A DNA stretch of 64,000 nucleotides from Anaeromicropila populeti (lineage in GTDB: Bacteria > Bacillota > Clostridia > Lachnospirales > Lachnospiraceae): the NCBI RefSeq assembly GCF_900112775.1, contig NZ_FOYZ01000004.1:260570-324569 (forward strand), written 5' to 3'. Made by a program: the position numbers and the translations under genes. This document shows, piece after piece, positions 42,508 through 51,505 of the stretch. Within the stretch, counting starts at the first letter, position 1, and each line of letters opens with the position of its first letter. The notes under the pieces were generated by a model, which saw nothing but the letters and a program-made list of their open reading frames with translations, ran no database searches and was not told the origin of the DNA.

Positions 42508-43989
42508 ATGAAGAGAGCAACCATTAGAAAAACGGCAATTGGATTAGGTGTGGCAGCTACTATTTTTGCCTGTGTGCAGGTGTCTAAGATCCACTCAGCG
42601 ACGCTTTCAACTGAAACAGGATTAGCTGGAATATCATTAACTTTAGATAAATATTATGAATCAACAGAAGAAGATACTGCTGTAAGTGCATCAATTATGG
42701 AGGTAGAAGGAGTTACGCAGGATACGGTTATCGGACCAGTGGCAACAGAAACACCCGTAGTATCAGAAACACCGGAAGTATCAGAAACACCGGAAGTATC
42801 AGAAACACCGGAAGTATCAGAAACACCGGAAGTATCAGAAACACCGGAAGCATCTGAAACACCAGAAGTATCTGAAACACCCCAAACATCTGAAGCACCA
42901 GTGGAAGAAAAGGAAGAACCTGTATCTGAATATGCTAATGTTGGTATTTCGATAGCAGATAACTATGTTAACATACGGAAAGAAGCTAACACAGATAGTG
43001 AAGTATTAGGAAAGCTGTATAAAGGATCAGCTGCAACTATTCTTAAAACAAAAGGTGAATGGGTGAAAATCGAGTCGGGATCTGTAAAAGGATATATTAA
43101 ATCAGAATTCTTGGCAATTGGTTTTGACGCAGAAGAGTTGGTAAGTACATATGGTACAAAGTGGGCCAAAGTAAATACTACAACTTTAAAGGTAAGAGCG
43201 GATAAGAGTTTGGATTCAGCAGTTTTGACTTTAATTCCTATAGATGAAGAATATTTAGTTGAGAAAGAGTATAAGGAATGGGTTAAAATTGTTGTTGATG
43301 AAGGAAATGAAGGGGAAGAAGGAACAAAGGGTTTTGTTTCAAAGGAATATGTTGATATTCGCGTAGAATTTGAACATGCCATTTCAATAGAGGAAGAGCA
43401 GGCAGAATTGAAACGTCAGGAAGAAGCTAGATTAGCAGAACTTGAAAGAGAAAAAGAAAGACAGGCAGAAGAAGCTAAGAAACAAGCAAGCAGTACGAAT
43501 TCAAGCAATTCAAGCAGTTCAACTTCAAGTAGTAAGAGTTCAACCAACAAGAGTTCAAGTAGCAAGAGCTCAAGTAGCAAGAGTTCAAGTAGTTCAACCA
43601 GCTCTAGCTCCAGTGGAACAGTGCAGTCGGGTTCTGGCTCAAGTATTGCTAACTACGCATTAAAGTTTGTAGGCAATCCTTATGTTTATGGTGGGACAAG
43701 TCTTACAAATGGTGCAGACTGCTCAGGTTTTGTGCAATCTGTTTTTAAGGCATTTGGTGTGAGTCTGCCAAGAACATCATCTGCACAGTCAGGAACAGGT
43801 AAAAAAATCAGCCTTTCAGAATTACAACCTGGCGATTTGGTTTTTTATGCCAGCAATGGACGTGTGAATCATGTTACTATTTATATCGGTGGGGGAAGAG
43901 TAGTTCATGCAAGTACTTATAAAGTAGGAATTACCACTTCTAATTTATACTACAGAGAGCCATATTGTGCAAGAAGAGTAGTGCAATAA
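42508..43989 (+). CDS. SH3-domain NlpC/P60 peptidoglycan endopeptidase
   Basis: The 493-residue exported hydrolase has a signal or anchor segment (residues ~8-30) and then a tandem-repeat spacer of VSETPE units (~80-130). Two bacterial SH3 domains follow (ANVGISIADNYVNIRKEANT and WAKVNTTTLKVRADKS), then a coiled Glu/Arg stretch, a Ser-rich linker (~330-375) and a C-terminal NlpC/P60 domain. The catalytic Cys is in NGADCSGFVQS and the His in GRVNHVTIYIGG. It cuts stem peptides in the cell wall. The ATG at 42508 has GGAGGAAAGC before it. Both low-complexity linkers are typical of wall-spanning enzymes. Confidence 0.92.
   Translation: MKRATIRKTAIGLGVAATIFACVQVSKIHSATLSTETGLAGISLTLDKYYESTEEDTAVSASIMEVEGVTQDTVIGPVATETPVVSETPEVSETPEVSETPEVSETPEVSETPEASETPEVSETPQTSEAPVEEKEEPVSEYANVGISIADNYVNIRKEANTDSEVLGKLYKGSAATILKTKGEWVKIESGSVKGYIKSEFLAIGFDAEELVSTYGTKWAKVNTTTLKVRADKSLDSAVLTLIPIDEEYLVEKEYKEWVKIVVDEGNEGEEGTKGFVSKEYVDIRVEFEHAISIEEEQAELKRQEEARLAELEREKERQAEEAKKQASSTNSSNSSSSTSSSKSSTNKSSSSKSSSSKSSSSSTSSSSSGTVQSGSGSSIANYALKFVGNPYVYGGTSLTNGADCSGFVQSVFKAFGVSLPRTSSAQSGTGKKISLSELQPGDLVFYASNGRVNHVTIYIGGGRVVHASTYKVGITTSNLYYREPYCARRVVQ
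42760..42903 (+). repeat. Tandem 18-bp coding repeat (five identical units, three degenerate)
   Basis: The unit GTATCAGAAACACCGGAA is repeated exactly at 42760-42849, followed by three variants to 42903. It encodes VSETPE units in the spacer of the NlpC/P60 enzyme. The frame is kept, so copy number can change without breaking the protein. Confidence 0.92.
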
Positions 43990-44001
43990 AGAGATAAATA
44001 T

Positions 44002-44046
44002 ACTGTCTTAAATGTAAAGTAACAGATTACATTTAAGGCAGTTTTG
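44002..44046 (+). terminator. Terminator after the NlpC/P60 gene
   Basis: ACTGTCTTAAATGTAA and TTACATTTAAGGCAGT form a 16-bp stem with one mismatch, then TTTT. Confidence 0.75.
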
Positions 44047-44072
44047 ATAAGTTAAATAGAGATATTATGTTT

Positions 44073-44100
44073 AAACGGCAGATGCATTCTGCCGTTTTTT
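44073..44100 (+). terminator. Second terminator in tandem
   Basis: AAACGGCAGA and TCTGCCGTTT, 10-bp stem, 5-nt loop and T6. Strong. It insulates the region that follows. Confidence 0.9.
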
Positions 44101-44628
44101 AGTGGTGTGCCCATTATTAAGTGTACTAGGCAATGGGCATAGATTAATAGTGAATATTCATTTTCAGTTTTTTCTTTCTAATATTGTGTGAATAATCAAA
44201 AAAAAGATTTAAATATATTTAATTGCAAGTTAAATTTATTTTGTAAAAAAATTTTTAAACCTCTTGACAGAAAAGGTTTTAGTTGATTTGCACAAAAAGT
44301 TGTCCAATTTTTATGCGTGTAAAATAATAGAAATCATTTGGTGTGGAAAAAGGAAAAAAGTTGTCCACATGCAATAAAGCGAAAATCAGGTTATAATTAA
44401 GTTATGCACAAAGTTATCCACATTATCCACTTTAATAAGTTAATGTTAATTGAGGATAAAAAGTGTCAAGTACGAATGTATGTTTTGTTTTAAGTGATAA
44501 AAACACGCAAAGTTAGAAAATTTAAATAGTCGCACTTGACATGAAGTTGTCTAACAATTAGCATGTATTCGGCAAATTTATCAAAATATTATTTTTTTAA
44601 AAGAAAAAGGATGTTTATGGTATTTCCC
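44101..44628. other. AT-rich non-coding region holding a DnaA-box cluster
   Basis: No gene is seen here on either strand. It contains a hairpin (TGCCCATT 44108-44115 with AATGGGCA 44132-44139), an A/T-rich tract at about 44190-44260, and the cluster of DnaA boxes listed separately. It lies between two tandem terminators and the hpf promoter. Confidence 0.6.
44300..44459. promoter_or_regulatory. Cluster of DnaA boxes
   Basis: Against TTATCCACA: TTATCCACA (44414-44422, exact), TTATGCACA (44402-44410), TTATCCACT (44423-44431), TTGTCCACA (44361-44369) and TTGTCCAAT (44300-44308) on the plus strand. TGTGGAAAA (44342-44350) and TGAGGATAA (44451-44459) are one-mismatch boxes on the minus strand. 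Three boxes are nearly contiguous at 44402-44431. Such density is usual in replication origins or DnaA-titration and DnaA-regulated promoters. dnaA and dnaN are not in the window. Confidence 0.65.
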
Positions 44629-44656
44629 TTGAATTATACTTTATTTGTGGTATAAT
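44629..44656 (+). promoter_or_regulatory. Promoter of hpf
   Basis: TTGAAT (44629-44634), 16 bp, TATAAT (44651-44656), 55 bp before the start codon. Confidence 0.6.
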
Positions 44657-44711
44657 ATGCTTGTACTTGTTTTTATTTAATAATAAAAAAAGACAAAAGG
44701 AGTTGGGCCGT

Positions 44712-45239
44712 ATGCGTTATATAATAAGTGGAAAAAATATTGATGTAACAGAAGGACTTAAATCTGCAATTTATGATAAGATAGGAAAGCTTGAAAAATA
44801 TTTTGCTCCAGATACAGAAATTCATGTGACATTAAGTGTTGAGAAAGAAAGGCAAAAAATTGAAGTTACTATTCCTATGAAAGGAAATATTGTAAGAGCT
44901 GAGCAGGTTAGCTCAGATATGTATGTTTCCATAGATTTAGTAGAAGAAATTATAGAGAGACAATTAAGGAAATATAAAAACAAACTATTAGAACAAAAGC
45001 AGGCAGCTGTCAATTTCAATATGTCATTTGTGGAAGAAGAGACCACTGATGAAGAAGAAATCAAAATTATTCGTTCTAAGAAGTTTGCGATGAAGCCAAT
45101 GGATGCAGAGGAAGCTTGTATACAAATGGAGTTATTAGGACATAGCTTTTTTGTATTTAGAAATGCAGAAACAGACGAGGTAAATGTGGTTTATAAAAGA
45201 AAAGCCAACACTTATGGATTAATTGAACCAGAATTTTAG
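44712..45239 (+). CDS. hpf: Ribosome hibernation promoting factor, long form
   Basis: The 175-residue protein has an N-terminal HPF/RaiA domain (~1-100: YIISGKNIDVTEGLKSAIYDK, EVTIPMKGNIVRAEQ, MYVSIDLVEEIIERQLRKYK). A charged linker joins it to the C-terminal dimerisation domain (~120-175: KIIRSKKFAMKPMDAEEACIQ, NVVYKRKANTYGLIEP). The long form causes 100S ribosome dimers in stationary phase. The ATG at 44712 follows AAAAGGAGTTGGG. It precedes secA, as in many Firmicutes, and lies downstream of the DnaA-box cluster. Confidence 0.95.
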   Translation: MRYIISGKNIDVTEGLKSAIYDKIGKLEKYFAPDTEIHVTLSVEKERQKIEVTIPMKGNIVRAEQVSSDMYVSIDLVEEIIERQLRKYKNKLLEQKQAAVNFNMSFVEEETTDEEEIKIIRSKKFAMKPMDAEEACIQMELLGHSFFVFRNAETDEVNVVYKRKANTYGLIEPEF

Positions 45240-45253
45240 TGAAAAGATATATG

Positions 45254-45301
45254 GAAAGGGTGTATAATTTGCAGAATAGGTGCATTTTATACACCTTTTT
45301 T
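45254..45301 (+). terminator. Terminator between hpf and secA
   Basis: AAAGGGTGTATAA pairs with TTATACACCTTTT (one G-T pair), then T's. The loop is about 20 nt. Confidence 0.75.
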
Positions 45302-45331
45302 CTACACTTAATAGGGAACAGAAAAAACTAG

Positions 45332-45360
45332 TTGATTGATTAAGGACGTAATGGTACAAT
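45332..45360 (+). promoter_or_regulatory. Promoter of secA
   Basis: TTGATT (45332-45337), 17 bp, TACAAT (45355-45360), about 70 bp before the start codon. Confidence 0.5.
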
Positions 45361-45429
45361 GAAATATGGGTTATTGTAATGGGATGCGAATAGAACCATT
45401 GCGAAATTTAGAGTACAGGAGTGAAACTG

Positions 45430-47997
45430 ATGGGTATAATGACTAAGCTTTTTGGTACACATAGTGAGAGGGAGTTGAAGATTATAAATCCTATTGTGGA
45501 TAAGATTGAAGCCTTGGACAGCGAGTATCAAAAACTAACAGATGAGCAGTTAAAAAATAAAACTGCAGAATTTAAAAATAGATTAAAAGATGGCGAGACA
45601 CTAGACGATATTCTAGTGGAGGCATATGCAACTGTTCGTGAAGCAGCATTTAGAACATTAGGTATGAAACACTACCGGGTACAATTAATAGGCGGTGTTA
45701 TTTTACATCAGGGCCGAATTACAGAGATGCGTACAGGTGAAGGAAAAACGTTAGTATCTACTTTGCCAGCTTATCTGAATGCATTAGAGGGAAAGGGAGT
45801 ACACATCGTAACGGTAAATGATTACCTGGCTAAGCGTGATGCTGAATGGATGGGGAAAATCCATGAATTTCTGGGATTGAAGGTAGGCGTTGTTTTAAAT
45901 GGCTTGGACAACGATGAGCGTAGAGAAGCTTATAATTGTGACATTACTTATGCTACAAATAATGAACTGGGTTTTGATTATCTTAGAGATAACATGGTAA
46001 TATATAAAGAACAGCTTGTAATGCGTGATTTGAATTATGCAGTTGTGGATGAGGTAGACTCTGTTTTGATTGATGAAGCAAGAACACCATTAATTATTTC
46101 TGGACAGAGCGGGAAGTCCACGAAGCTTTATGAGGCGTGTGATGTTTTGGCACGGCAGTTGGAAAGAGGTACTGAGAAGGAATTGTCCAAGATGGATGTT
46201 CTGATGAAAGAGGATACAGAGGAGACTGGAGATTTTGTAGTAAATGAGAAGGATAAAAACTTATCATTGACAGAACAAGGTGTAAAGAAGGTAGAAAATT
46301 TCTTTCATATAGAAAATCTGGCGGATCCCGAACATATGGAAATTCAGCATAATATTATACTTGCATTGCGTGCACATAATTTAATGTTTAGAGATAAAGA
46401 TTATGTAGTAAAAGATGAAGAAGTACTAATAGTTGATGAATTTACAGGACGTATAATGCCTGGAAGAAGGTATTCTGATGGTCTTCATCAGGCTATTGAA
46501 GCAAAAGAACATGTTAAGGTTAGAAGAGAAAGTAAAACGCTTGCGACGATTACATTTCAAAACTTTTTTAATAAATACAATAAAAAGTGTGGTATGACTG
46601 GTACAGCATTAACAGAGGAAAAGGAATTTAGAAATATTTATGGAATGGATGTTATTGAAGTTCCTACTAATTTACCTGTTCAAAGAATAGATCATCAAGA
46701 TGCTGTTTATAAAACGAAAAAAGAAAAGTTAGATGCAATTGTACAATCGATTGTGGAGGCTCATGCAACCGGGCAGCCAGTGCTGGTTGGTACAATTACA
46801 ATTGAGGCATCTGAGGAAATCAGTGCTTTACTTAAGAAAAAAGGAGTACCACATAAAGTTCTGAATGCCAAGTTCCACGAAATGGAAGCTGAAATTGTTG
46901 CTGACGCAGGTCAGAAAGGCGCTGTGACAATTGCTACTAATATGGCTGGACGTGGTACCGACATTAAGCTTGGTGAAGGTGTGCAGGAGATAGGCGGTCT
47001 GATGATTATTGGTACAGAAAGACATGAATCCAGACGTATTGATAACCAGTTAAGAGGTCGTGCAGGACGTCAGGGAGATCCAGGTGAATCCAGATTTTAT
47101 ATTTCATTAGAAGATGACTTGATGAGACTGTTTGGTTCAGAACGCTTACTAGGAATGTTTAATTCATTGGGATTTCCAGAAGGAGAACCAATTGAACATA
47201 AAATGTTAAGTAATGCAATTGAAAATGCTCAGAAGAAAATAGAAAATAATAACTTTGGAATAAGAAAGAATTTGTTAGAATATGATCAGGTCAATAATGA
47301 ACAGCGTGAAATTATTTATGAAGAGCGCAGAAAAGTGCTGGATGGTGAAAGTATGCGTGATTCCATCTTCAAAATGATTTCTGATGTTGTGGAAAATAGT
47401 GTAAATGGCGTGGTTAGTGATGATCAGCATCCAGAGGAATGGGATGTCAGCGAATTAAACAACATATTGATTCCAATTATTCCATTAGAAGAGATTACGC
47501 TGACAGAAGAACAGCAAAAGCATATGGATAAAAAAGAATTTATACAGATGCTGAAAGAAAAAGCTGTCAAGCTGTATGAGTCAAAGGAAGCAGAGTTTCC
47601 AGATCCAGAACAGCTGAGAGAAGTAGAAAGAGTTATTTTATTAAAAATTATTGATCATAAATGGATGGATCACATTGATGATATGGATCAGCTGCGACAG
47701 GGAATTGGTCTACAAGCATATGGACAAAGAGATCCAAAAGTGGAATACAAATTTATGGGTTACGAGATGTTCGGTGAAATGACAAAAGCAATTACAGAAG
47801 AAACTGTAAGGGCATTGATGCATGTCCGCATTGAACAGAATATAGAGAGAGAGCAGGTTGCCAAGGTAACTGGTACTAATAAAGATGAATCAGCCAACGG
47901 ACCAGTAAGAAGGAAAGAAAAGAAAATTCAGCCAAATGATTTGTGCCCATGTGGAAGTGGAAGAAAGTATAAACAGTGCTGTGGTAAAAATTACTAA
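45430..47997 (+). CDS. secA: Preprotein translocase ATPase SecA
   Basis: The 855-residue motor of the Sec pathway has Walker [17 protein letters not shown]-like [21 protein letters not shown] and [21 protein letters not shown]. It also carries the second helicase domain [13 protein letters not shown] and the C-terminal zinc motif [16 protein letters not shown], which binds SecB or lipids. The zinc tail is intact. The ATG at 45430 follows ACAGGAG; a GTG at 45421 and ATG at 45439 are alternatives. Neighbours hpf and prfB are the standard Firmicutes order. Confidence 0.97.
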   Translation: MGIMTKLFGTHSERELKIINPIVDKIEALDSEYQKLTDEQLKNKTAEFKNRLKDGETLDDILVEAYATVREAAFRTLGMKHYRVQLIGGVILHQGRITEMRTGEGKTLVSTLPAYLNALEGKGVHIVTVNDYLAKRDAEWMGKIHEFLGLKVGVVLNGLDNDERREAYNCDITYATNNELGFDYLRDNMVIYKEQLVMRDLNYAVVDEVDSVLIDEARTPLIISGQSGKSTKLYEACDVLARQLERGTEKELSKMDVLMKEDTEETGDFVVNEKDKNLSLTEQGVKKVENFFHIENLADPEHMEIQHNIILALRAHNLMFRDKDYVVKDEEVLIVDEFTGRIMPGRRYSDGLHQAIEAKEHVKVRRESKTLATITFQNFFNKYNKKCGMTGTALTEEKEFRNIYGMDVIEVPTNLPVQRIDHQDAVYKTKKEKLDAIVQSIVEAHATGQPVLVGTITIEASEEISALLKKKGVPHKVLNAKFHEMEAEIVADAGQKGAVTIATNMAGRGTDIKLGEGVQEIGGLMIIGTERHESRRIDNQLRGRAGRQGDPGESRFYISLEDDLMRLFGSERLLGMFNSLGFPEGEPIEHKMLSNAIENAQKKIENNNFGIRKNLLEYDQVNNEQREIIYEERRKVLDGESMRDSIFKMISDVVENSVNGVVSDDQHPEEWDVSELNNILIPIIPLEEITLTEEQQKHMDKKEFIQMLKEKAVKLYESKEAEFPDPEQLREVERVILLKIIDHKWMDHIDDMDQLRQGIGLQAYGQRDPKVEYKFMGYEMFGEMTKAITEETVRALMHVRIEQNIEREQVAKVTGTNKDESANGPVRRKEKKIQPNDLCPCGSGRKYKQCCGKNY

Positions 47998-48035
47998 TAC
48001 GATTATTAAGACTAATTTTGAAATGGAGTGATTAA

Positions 48036-49137
48036 ATGGTTGAACTGGATCAATTCAAGTATAAGCTGTCAGCTTATGAAAAACCGTTAACTGAAGTGGG
48101 GGATTCACTTTGACCTGGCAAATAAAAAGCTGAGGGTTGAGGAATTAGAGAAAGAGATGGAAGAACCTGGATTTTGGGATAGCCCAGAAAATTCTCAGCG
48201 TGTAATGCAGGAACTAAAAGGATTAAAAGGTGTTATGGAAAAATACCAAAATCTTTGTAATGAGCTTGAAGATATTCAGACGTTACTTGAAATGGGGTAT
48301 GAAGAAAACGATCCAATGCTTATACCTGAGATTGAAGAATTATTGGATAAGTTTATTGAGGATTATGAAGAACTTAGAATTAGTACGCTGTTATCAGGTG
48401 AATATGATAAAAATGATGCCATTCTGACATTACACGCCGGCGCAGGTGGTACAGAAAGCTGTGACTGGGCAAGTATGCTTTGCCGTATGTATCAAAGATG
48501 GGCTGACAAAAGAGGATTTACATCTGAAATGATTGACTACTTAGATGGTGATGAAGCTGGATTGAAATCAGTTACTTTAGAAATCCGAGGTGAAAATGCA
48601 TTTGGTTATTTGAAATCAGAAAAGGGTGTACACCGTTTAGTGCGAATTTCGCCGTTTAATGCAGCGGGAAAAAGACAGACCTCTTTTGTATCTTGTGATG
48701 TTATGCCTGACATTGAAGATGATATTGATATTGATGTTGCAGACGAAGATATCAGAATTGATACGTATCGTTCCAGCGGAGCAGGAGGACAACATATTAA
48801 TAAAACTTCTTCTGCTATTCGAATTACACATTTTCCGTCAGGAATAGTAGTTCAGTGTCAAAATGAGCGTTCACAGCATATGAATAAGGACAAGGCAATG
48901 CAAATGTTAAAGGCAAAGCTATATCTGCTTAAGCAACAGGAAAATATGGAAAAAGAAGCTCAAATCCGGGGCGAAGTAAAGGAAATAGGCTGGGGCAATC
49001 AAATCCGTTCTTATGTAATGCAACCCTATACTATGGTAAAAGATCATAGAACAAATGAAGAGGTTGGAAATGTGGCCAGTGTTTTAGATGGAAATATTGA
49101 CCCGTTCATTAATGCTTATTTAAAGTGGTCTGTGTAA
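48036..49137 (+). CDS. prfB: Peptide chain release factor 2, with programmed +1 frameshift
   Basis: The gene is in two frames. Codons 1-25 run from ATG 48036 to CTT 48108-48110, followed by in-frame TGA at 48111-48113. Shifting +1 at CTT-T resumes at GAC 48112 and continues to 49137, for about 366 residues. The slip site CTTTGAC has a Shine-Dalgarno-like GTGGGGG just upstream, the known RF2 autoregulation signal. Protein motifs are SPF (RISPFNAAGKRQTSF), the stop-codon tripeptide region, and the catalytic GGQ in SSGAGGQHINKTSSAIR. It lies directly after secA, as in many Firmicutes. Confidence 0.96.
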
Positions 49138-49167
49138 TTAAGCTTAATTATTAAGGAGGTAACAAGT

Positions 49168-49629
49168 ATGGCAGCTATCAAGCATATTTTGTTTCTAATA
49201 GGAAAAGAGACATATGGAGTAGAAGTTCAGTACATTAAGGGAATTGAAAAGTATGAAGAATTTATTTCGATTCCAAATGCACCGAGCTATATCGAAGGGA
49301 TTATAAATCTTCGAGGTGAAGTGATTCCAGTTTTTAGCTTGCGTCAGAAGTTTAACATGCCAAAGGTGGAACCAACAGAGAATACAAAGCTTATCATTGT
49401 AAAGACAGGTGGAATTGTAATAGGGCTTGAAGTGGATGCAGTAAAAGAAATAGCTGAAATAGCCGAAGAAGCAATTAGAGAAGCTCCTTTCATTATTAAA
49501 GGAGATAAGACCAAATATATTCAATCCATTGCAAATGTAGAGGATGGATTATGTGTCATTTTAAATATTGATGGACTCTTAGATGAACAAGAGAAAGCAG
49601 ATTTAGAAGGCTTAATCAATCAACAATAA
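49168..49629 (+). CDS. cheW: CheW-type chemotaxis coupling protein
   Basis: This 153-residue single CheW domain has ILFLIGKETYGVEVQYIKGI, the hallmark SYIEGIINLRGEVIPVFSLRQKF and IVKTGGIVIGLEVDAVKEI. It couples chemoreceptors to CheA at the membrane. No cheA is in the window; it stands alone after prfB with AAGGAGG. A chemoreceptor is encoded at 28-30 kb. Confidence 0.92.
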   Translation: MAAIKHILFLIGKETYGVEVQYIKGIEKYEEFISIPNAPSYIEGIINLRGEVIPVFSLRQKFNMPKVEPTENTKLIIVKTGGIVIGLEVDAVKEIAEIAEEAIREAPFIIKGDKTKYIQSIANVEDGLCVILNIDGLLDEQEKADLEGLINQQ

Positions 49630-49658
49630 AAGTAAAAACGGAGAAGGCATTAGGAATA

Positions 49659-49687
49659 ACATTAGGTTATCTACTAATGTCTTTTTT
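49659..49687 (+). terminator. Terminator after cheW
   Basis: ACATTAG and CTAATGT, 7-bp stem, 8-nt loop, then T6. Confidence 0.8.
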
Positions 49688-49804
49688 ATGTGCTTGCAAT
49701 CCTAAACAAAATGTGATAATATATCTTTCTAGAGAGAACAAGTGTATTTCATGAGAGGACATGGCTGCACGATTTTTTTATGAGAAAATGACAGGGATGA
49801 AAAT

Positions 49805-50248
49805 ATGAAAGATGATGATAAATATTTTATTGTGAAAAAGAAGGCACTGCCAGAAGTATTATTAAAGGTAGTGGAAGCAAAGAGGATTATTGAGAGTCAG
49901 TCAAAGGTAAGGGTACAAGAGGCAACAGATGTAGTAGGAATCAGCAGAAGCTCTTTTTATAAGTATAAGGATGATATTTTTCCTTTTCATGAAAATGCAA
50001 GAGGAAAAACAATTACTTTTATGTTGCAAATGGATGATACACCAGGGCTATTGTCTCTTGTACTAAATCAAGTTGCAAAACATGGAGCAAATATCTTGAC
50101 GATTCATCAAAGTATTCCTGTTAATAAAATTGCATCATTGACGTTAAGCGTTGAGATTCTGCCGGCGTCAGTAGATGTTACTGTAATGATTGATGATATA
50201 GAACATTTAGAAGGAATTCATTCTTTGAAAATATTAGCTAGAGAATAA
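49805..50248 (+). CDS. ACT-domain regulatory protein (PheB-like)
   Basis: The 147-residue protein has an N-terminal helix-turn-helix-like part (VRVQEATDVVGISRSSFYKYKDDIFPF) and a C-terminal ACT domain (ITFMLQMDDTPGLLSLVLNQVAKHGANILTIHQSIP). This is the PheB/UPF0735 family often encoded before homoserine dehydrogenase in Firmicutes. The ACT domain probably binds an amino acid; here threonine or another aspartate-family product is plausible. It begins a four-gene run with hom, an ApgM-like gene and lysC. Confidence 0.85.
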   Translation: MKDDDKYFIVKKKALPEVLLKVVEAKRIIESQSKVRVQEATDVVGISRSSFYKYKDDIFPFHENARGKTITFMLQMDDTPGLLSLVLNQVAKHGANILTIHQSIPVNKIASLTLSVEILPASVDVTVMIDDIEHLEGIHSLKILARE

Positions 50249-50265
50249 ATAATAGGAGGCGCATC

Positions 50266-51480
50266 ATGATAAATGTTAGTGTTTTAGGGTATGGAACAGT
50301 AGGTTCAGGAGTTGTAGAGGTTCTGGACACAAATCGTGACAGCATTAATAAAAGAGCAGGAAACGAGATAAATGTAAAATATGTATTAGATTTAAGAGAT
50401 TTCCCAGGAACACCAATTCAAGAAAAAGTGGTACATGATTTTAGTGTTATTGTAAATGATCCAGATGTGCAAATCATTGTAGAAACAATGGGTGGAGTGC
50501 ATCCAGCATATGAGTTTGTAAAGGAAGCACTTGAAAAGGGAAAAAGTGTATGTACATCAAACAAAGAACTTGTTGCAAAGTATGGCGCTGAACTTTTAGA
50601 AATCGCCAGAAAGAAAAAGGTTAATTTTCTGTTTGAAGCGAGTGTAGGTGGTGGAATTCCAATTATTCGTCCACTAAATCAATCTTTGACAGCAGATGAA
50701 ATTGAGGAAATTACAGGTATTTTAAATGGAACTACTAACTATATTTTGACAAAGATGACAGACGAAGGATCTGCATTTGAGGAAGTACTTAAAGATGCTC
50801 AAGAAAAAGGGTATGCAGAAAGAAATCCTGAAGCAGATGTGGAAGGTTATGATGCATGTAGAAAGATTGCTATTTTAACTTCTCTTGCGTATGGAATGCA
50901 GGTAGATTATGAAGATATTTATACAGAAGGTATTACAAAAATAACGGACATTGATATTAAATATGCAAAGGCAATTGGAGCCAGCATAAAAATATTTGGG
51001 ACAAGCAAAAAGGTGGGAAATAAGGTTTATGCGATGGTTACGCCAATGATGATTGATCGCAATAACCCATTATATAACGTAAACGATGTGTTTAATGGTA
51101 TCTTTGTCAGAGGTAATTTGCTGGGAGATGTTATGTTTTATGGAAAAGGTGCTGGAAAACTTCCAACTGCAAGCGCAGTAGTAGCAGATGTAGTAGATGC
51201 AGCAAAGCATCTTGGCACTAATATTATGACGATCTGGAGTAGTAAAAAATTAGAGTTAGCAAGTTTTGATGAAGCATCTAATAAATTTTTTGTTAGATTA
51301 TCCGGAGATAAGAACAGCTTATTTGAACAAGTTAAAAATGAATTTGGTGATGTAAAAGAAGTAACAGCAGGAGTAGACTCGGAATATGCTTTTATTACAG
51401 ATGTAATGACAGAAAGTGAATTTAAAGAAGCATCACAAAAATTTGACAATATGGTATCAAGAATCCGTGTTGGTTTCTAA
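50266..51480 (+). CDS. hom: Homoserine dehydrogenase
   Basis: The 404-residue enzyme has nucleotide motif VSVLGYGTVGSGVVEVL, catalytic-domain FEASVGGGIPIIRPL, GILNGTTNYILTKM and the Lys/Asp region AERNPEADVEGYDACRKIAIL. A C-terminal ACT-like domain begins at about residue 325. It reduces aspartate semialdehyde to homoserine in threonine and methionine synthesis. It follows the ACT protein by 17 bp with AGGAGGC and lies 25 bp before an ApgM-like gene. Confidence 0.95.
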   Translation: MINVSVLGYGTVGSGVVEVLDTNRDSINKRAGNEINVKYVLDLRDFPGTPIQEKVVHDFSVIVNDPDVQIIVETMGGVHPAYEFVKEALEKGKSVCTSNKELVAKYGAELLEIARKKKVNFLFEASVGGGIPIIRPLNQSLTADEIEEITGILNGTTNYILTKMTDEGSAFEEVLKDAQEKGYAERNPEADVEGYDACRKIAILTSLAYGMQVDYEDIYTEGITKITDIDIKYAKAIGASIKIFGTSKKVGNKVYAMVTPMMIDRNNPLYNVNDVFNGIFVRGNLLGDVMFYGKGAGKLPTASAVVADVVDAAKHLGTNIMTIWSSKKLELASFDEASNKFFVRLSGDKNSLFEQVKNEFGDVKEVTAGVDSEYAFITDVMTESEFKEASQKFDNMVSRIRVGF

Positions 51481-51505
51481 TGAATGTGAAAGAAGGTTTT
51501 TCTAT

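Noticed and set aside
42760..42903. Short tandem repeats as a possible CRISPR array
   Set aside because: Units are contiguous with no spacers and encode an in-frame peptide repeat.
42963..43442. 139-codon minus-strand frame in the NlpC/P60 gene
   Set aside because: Antisense shadow of the SH3 domains and following helix; composition is low complexity.
48157..49137. prfB as a gene starting at the internal ATG 48157
   Set aside because: The upstream 25 codons and the CTTTGAC slip site show that the real gene starts at 48036 with a frameshift.
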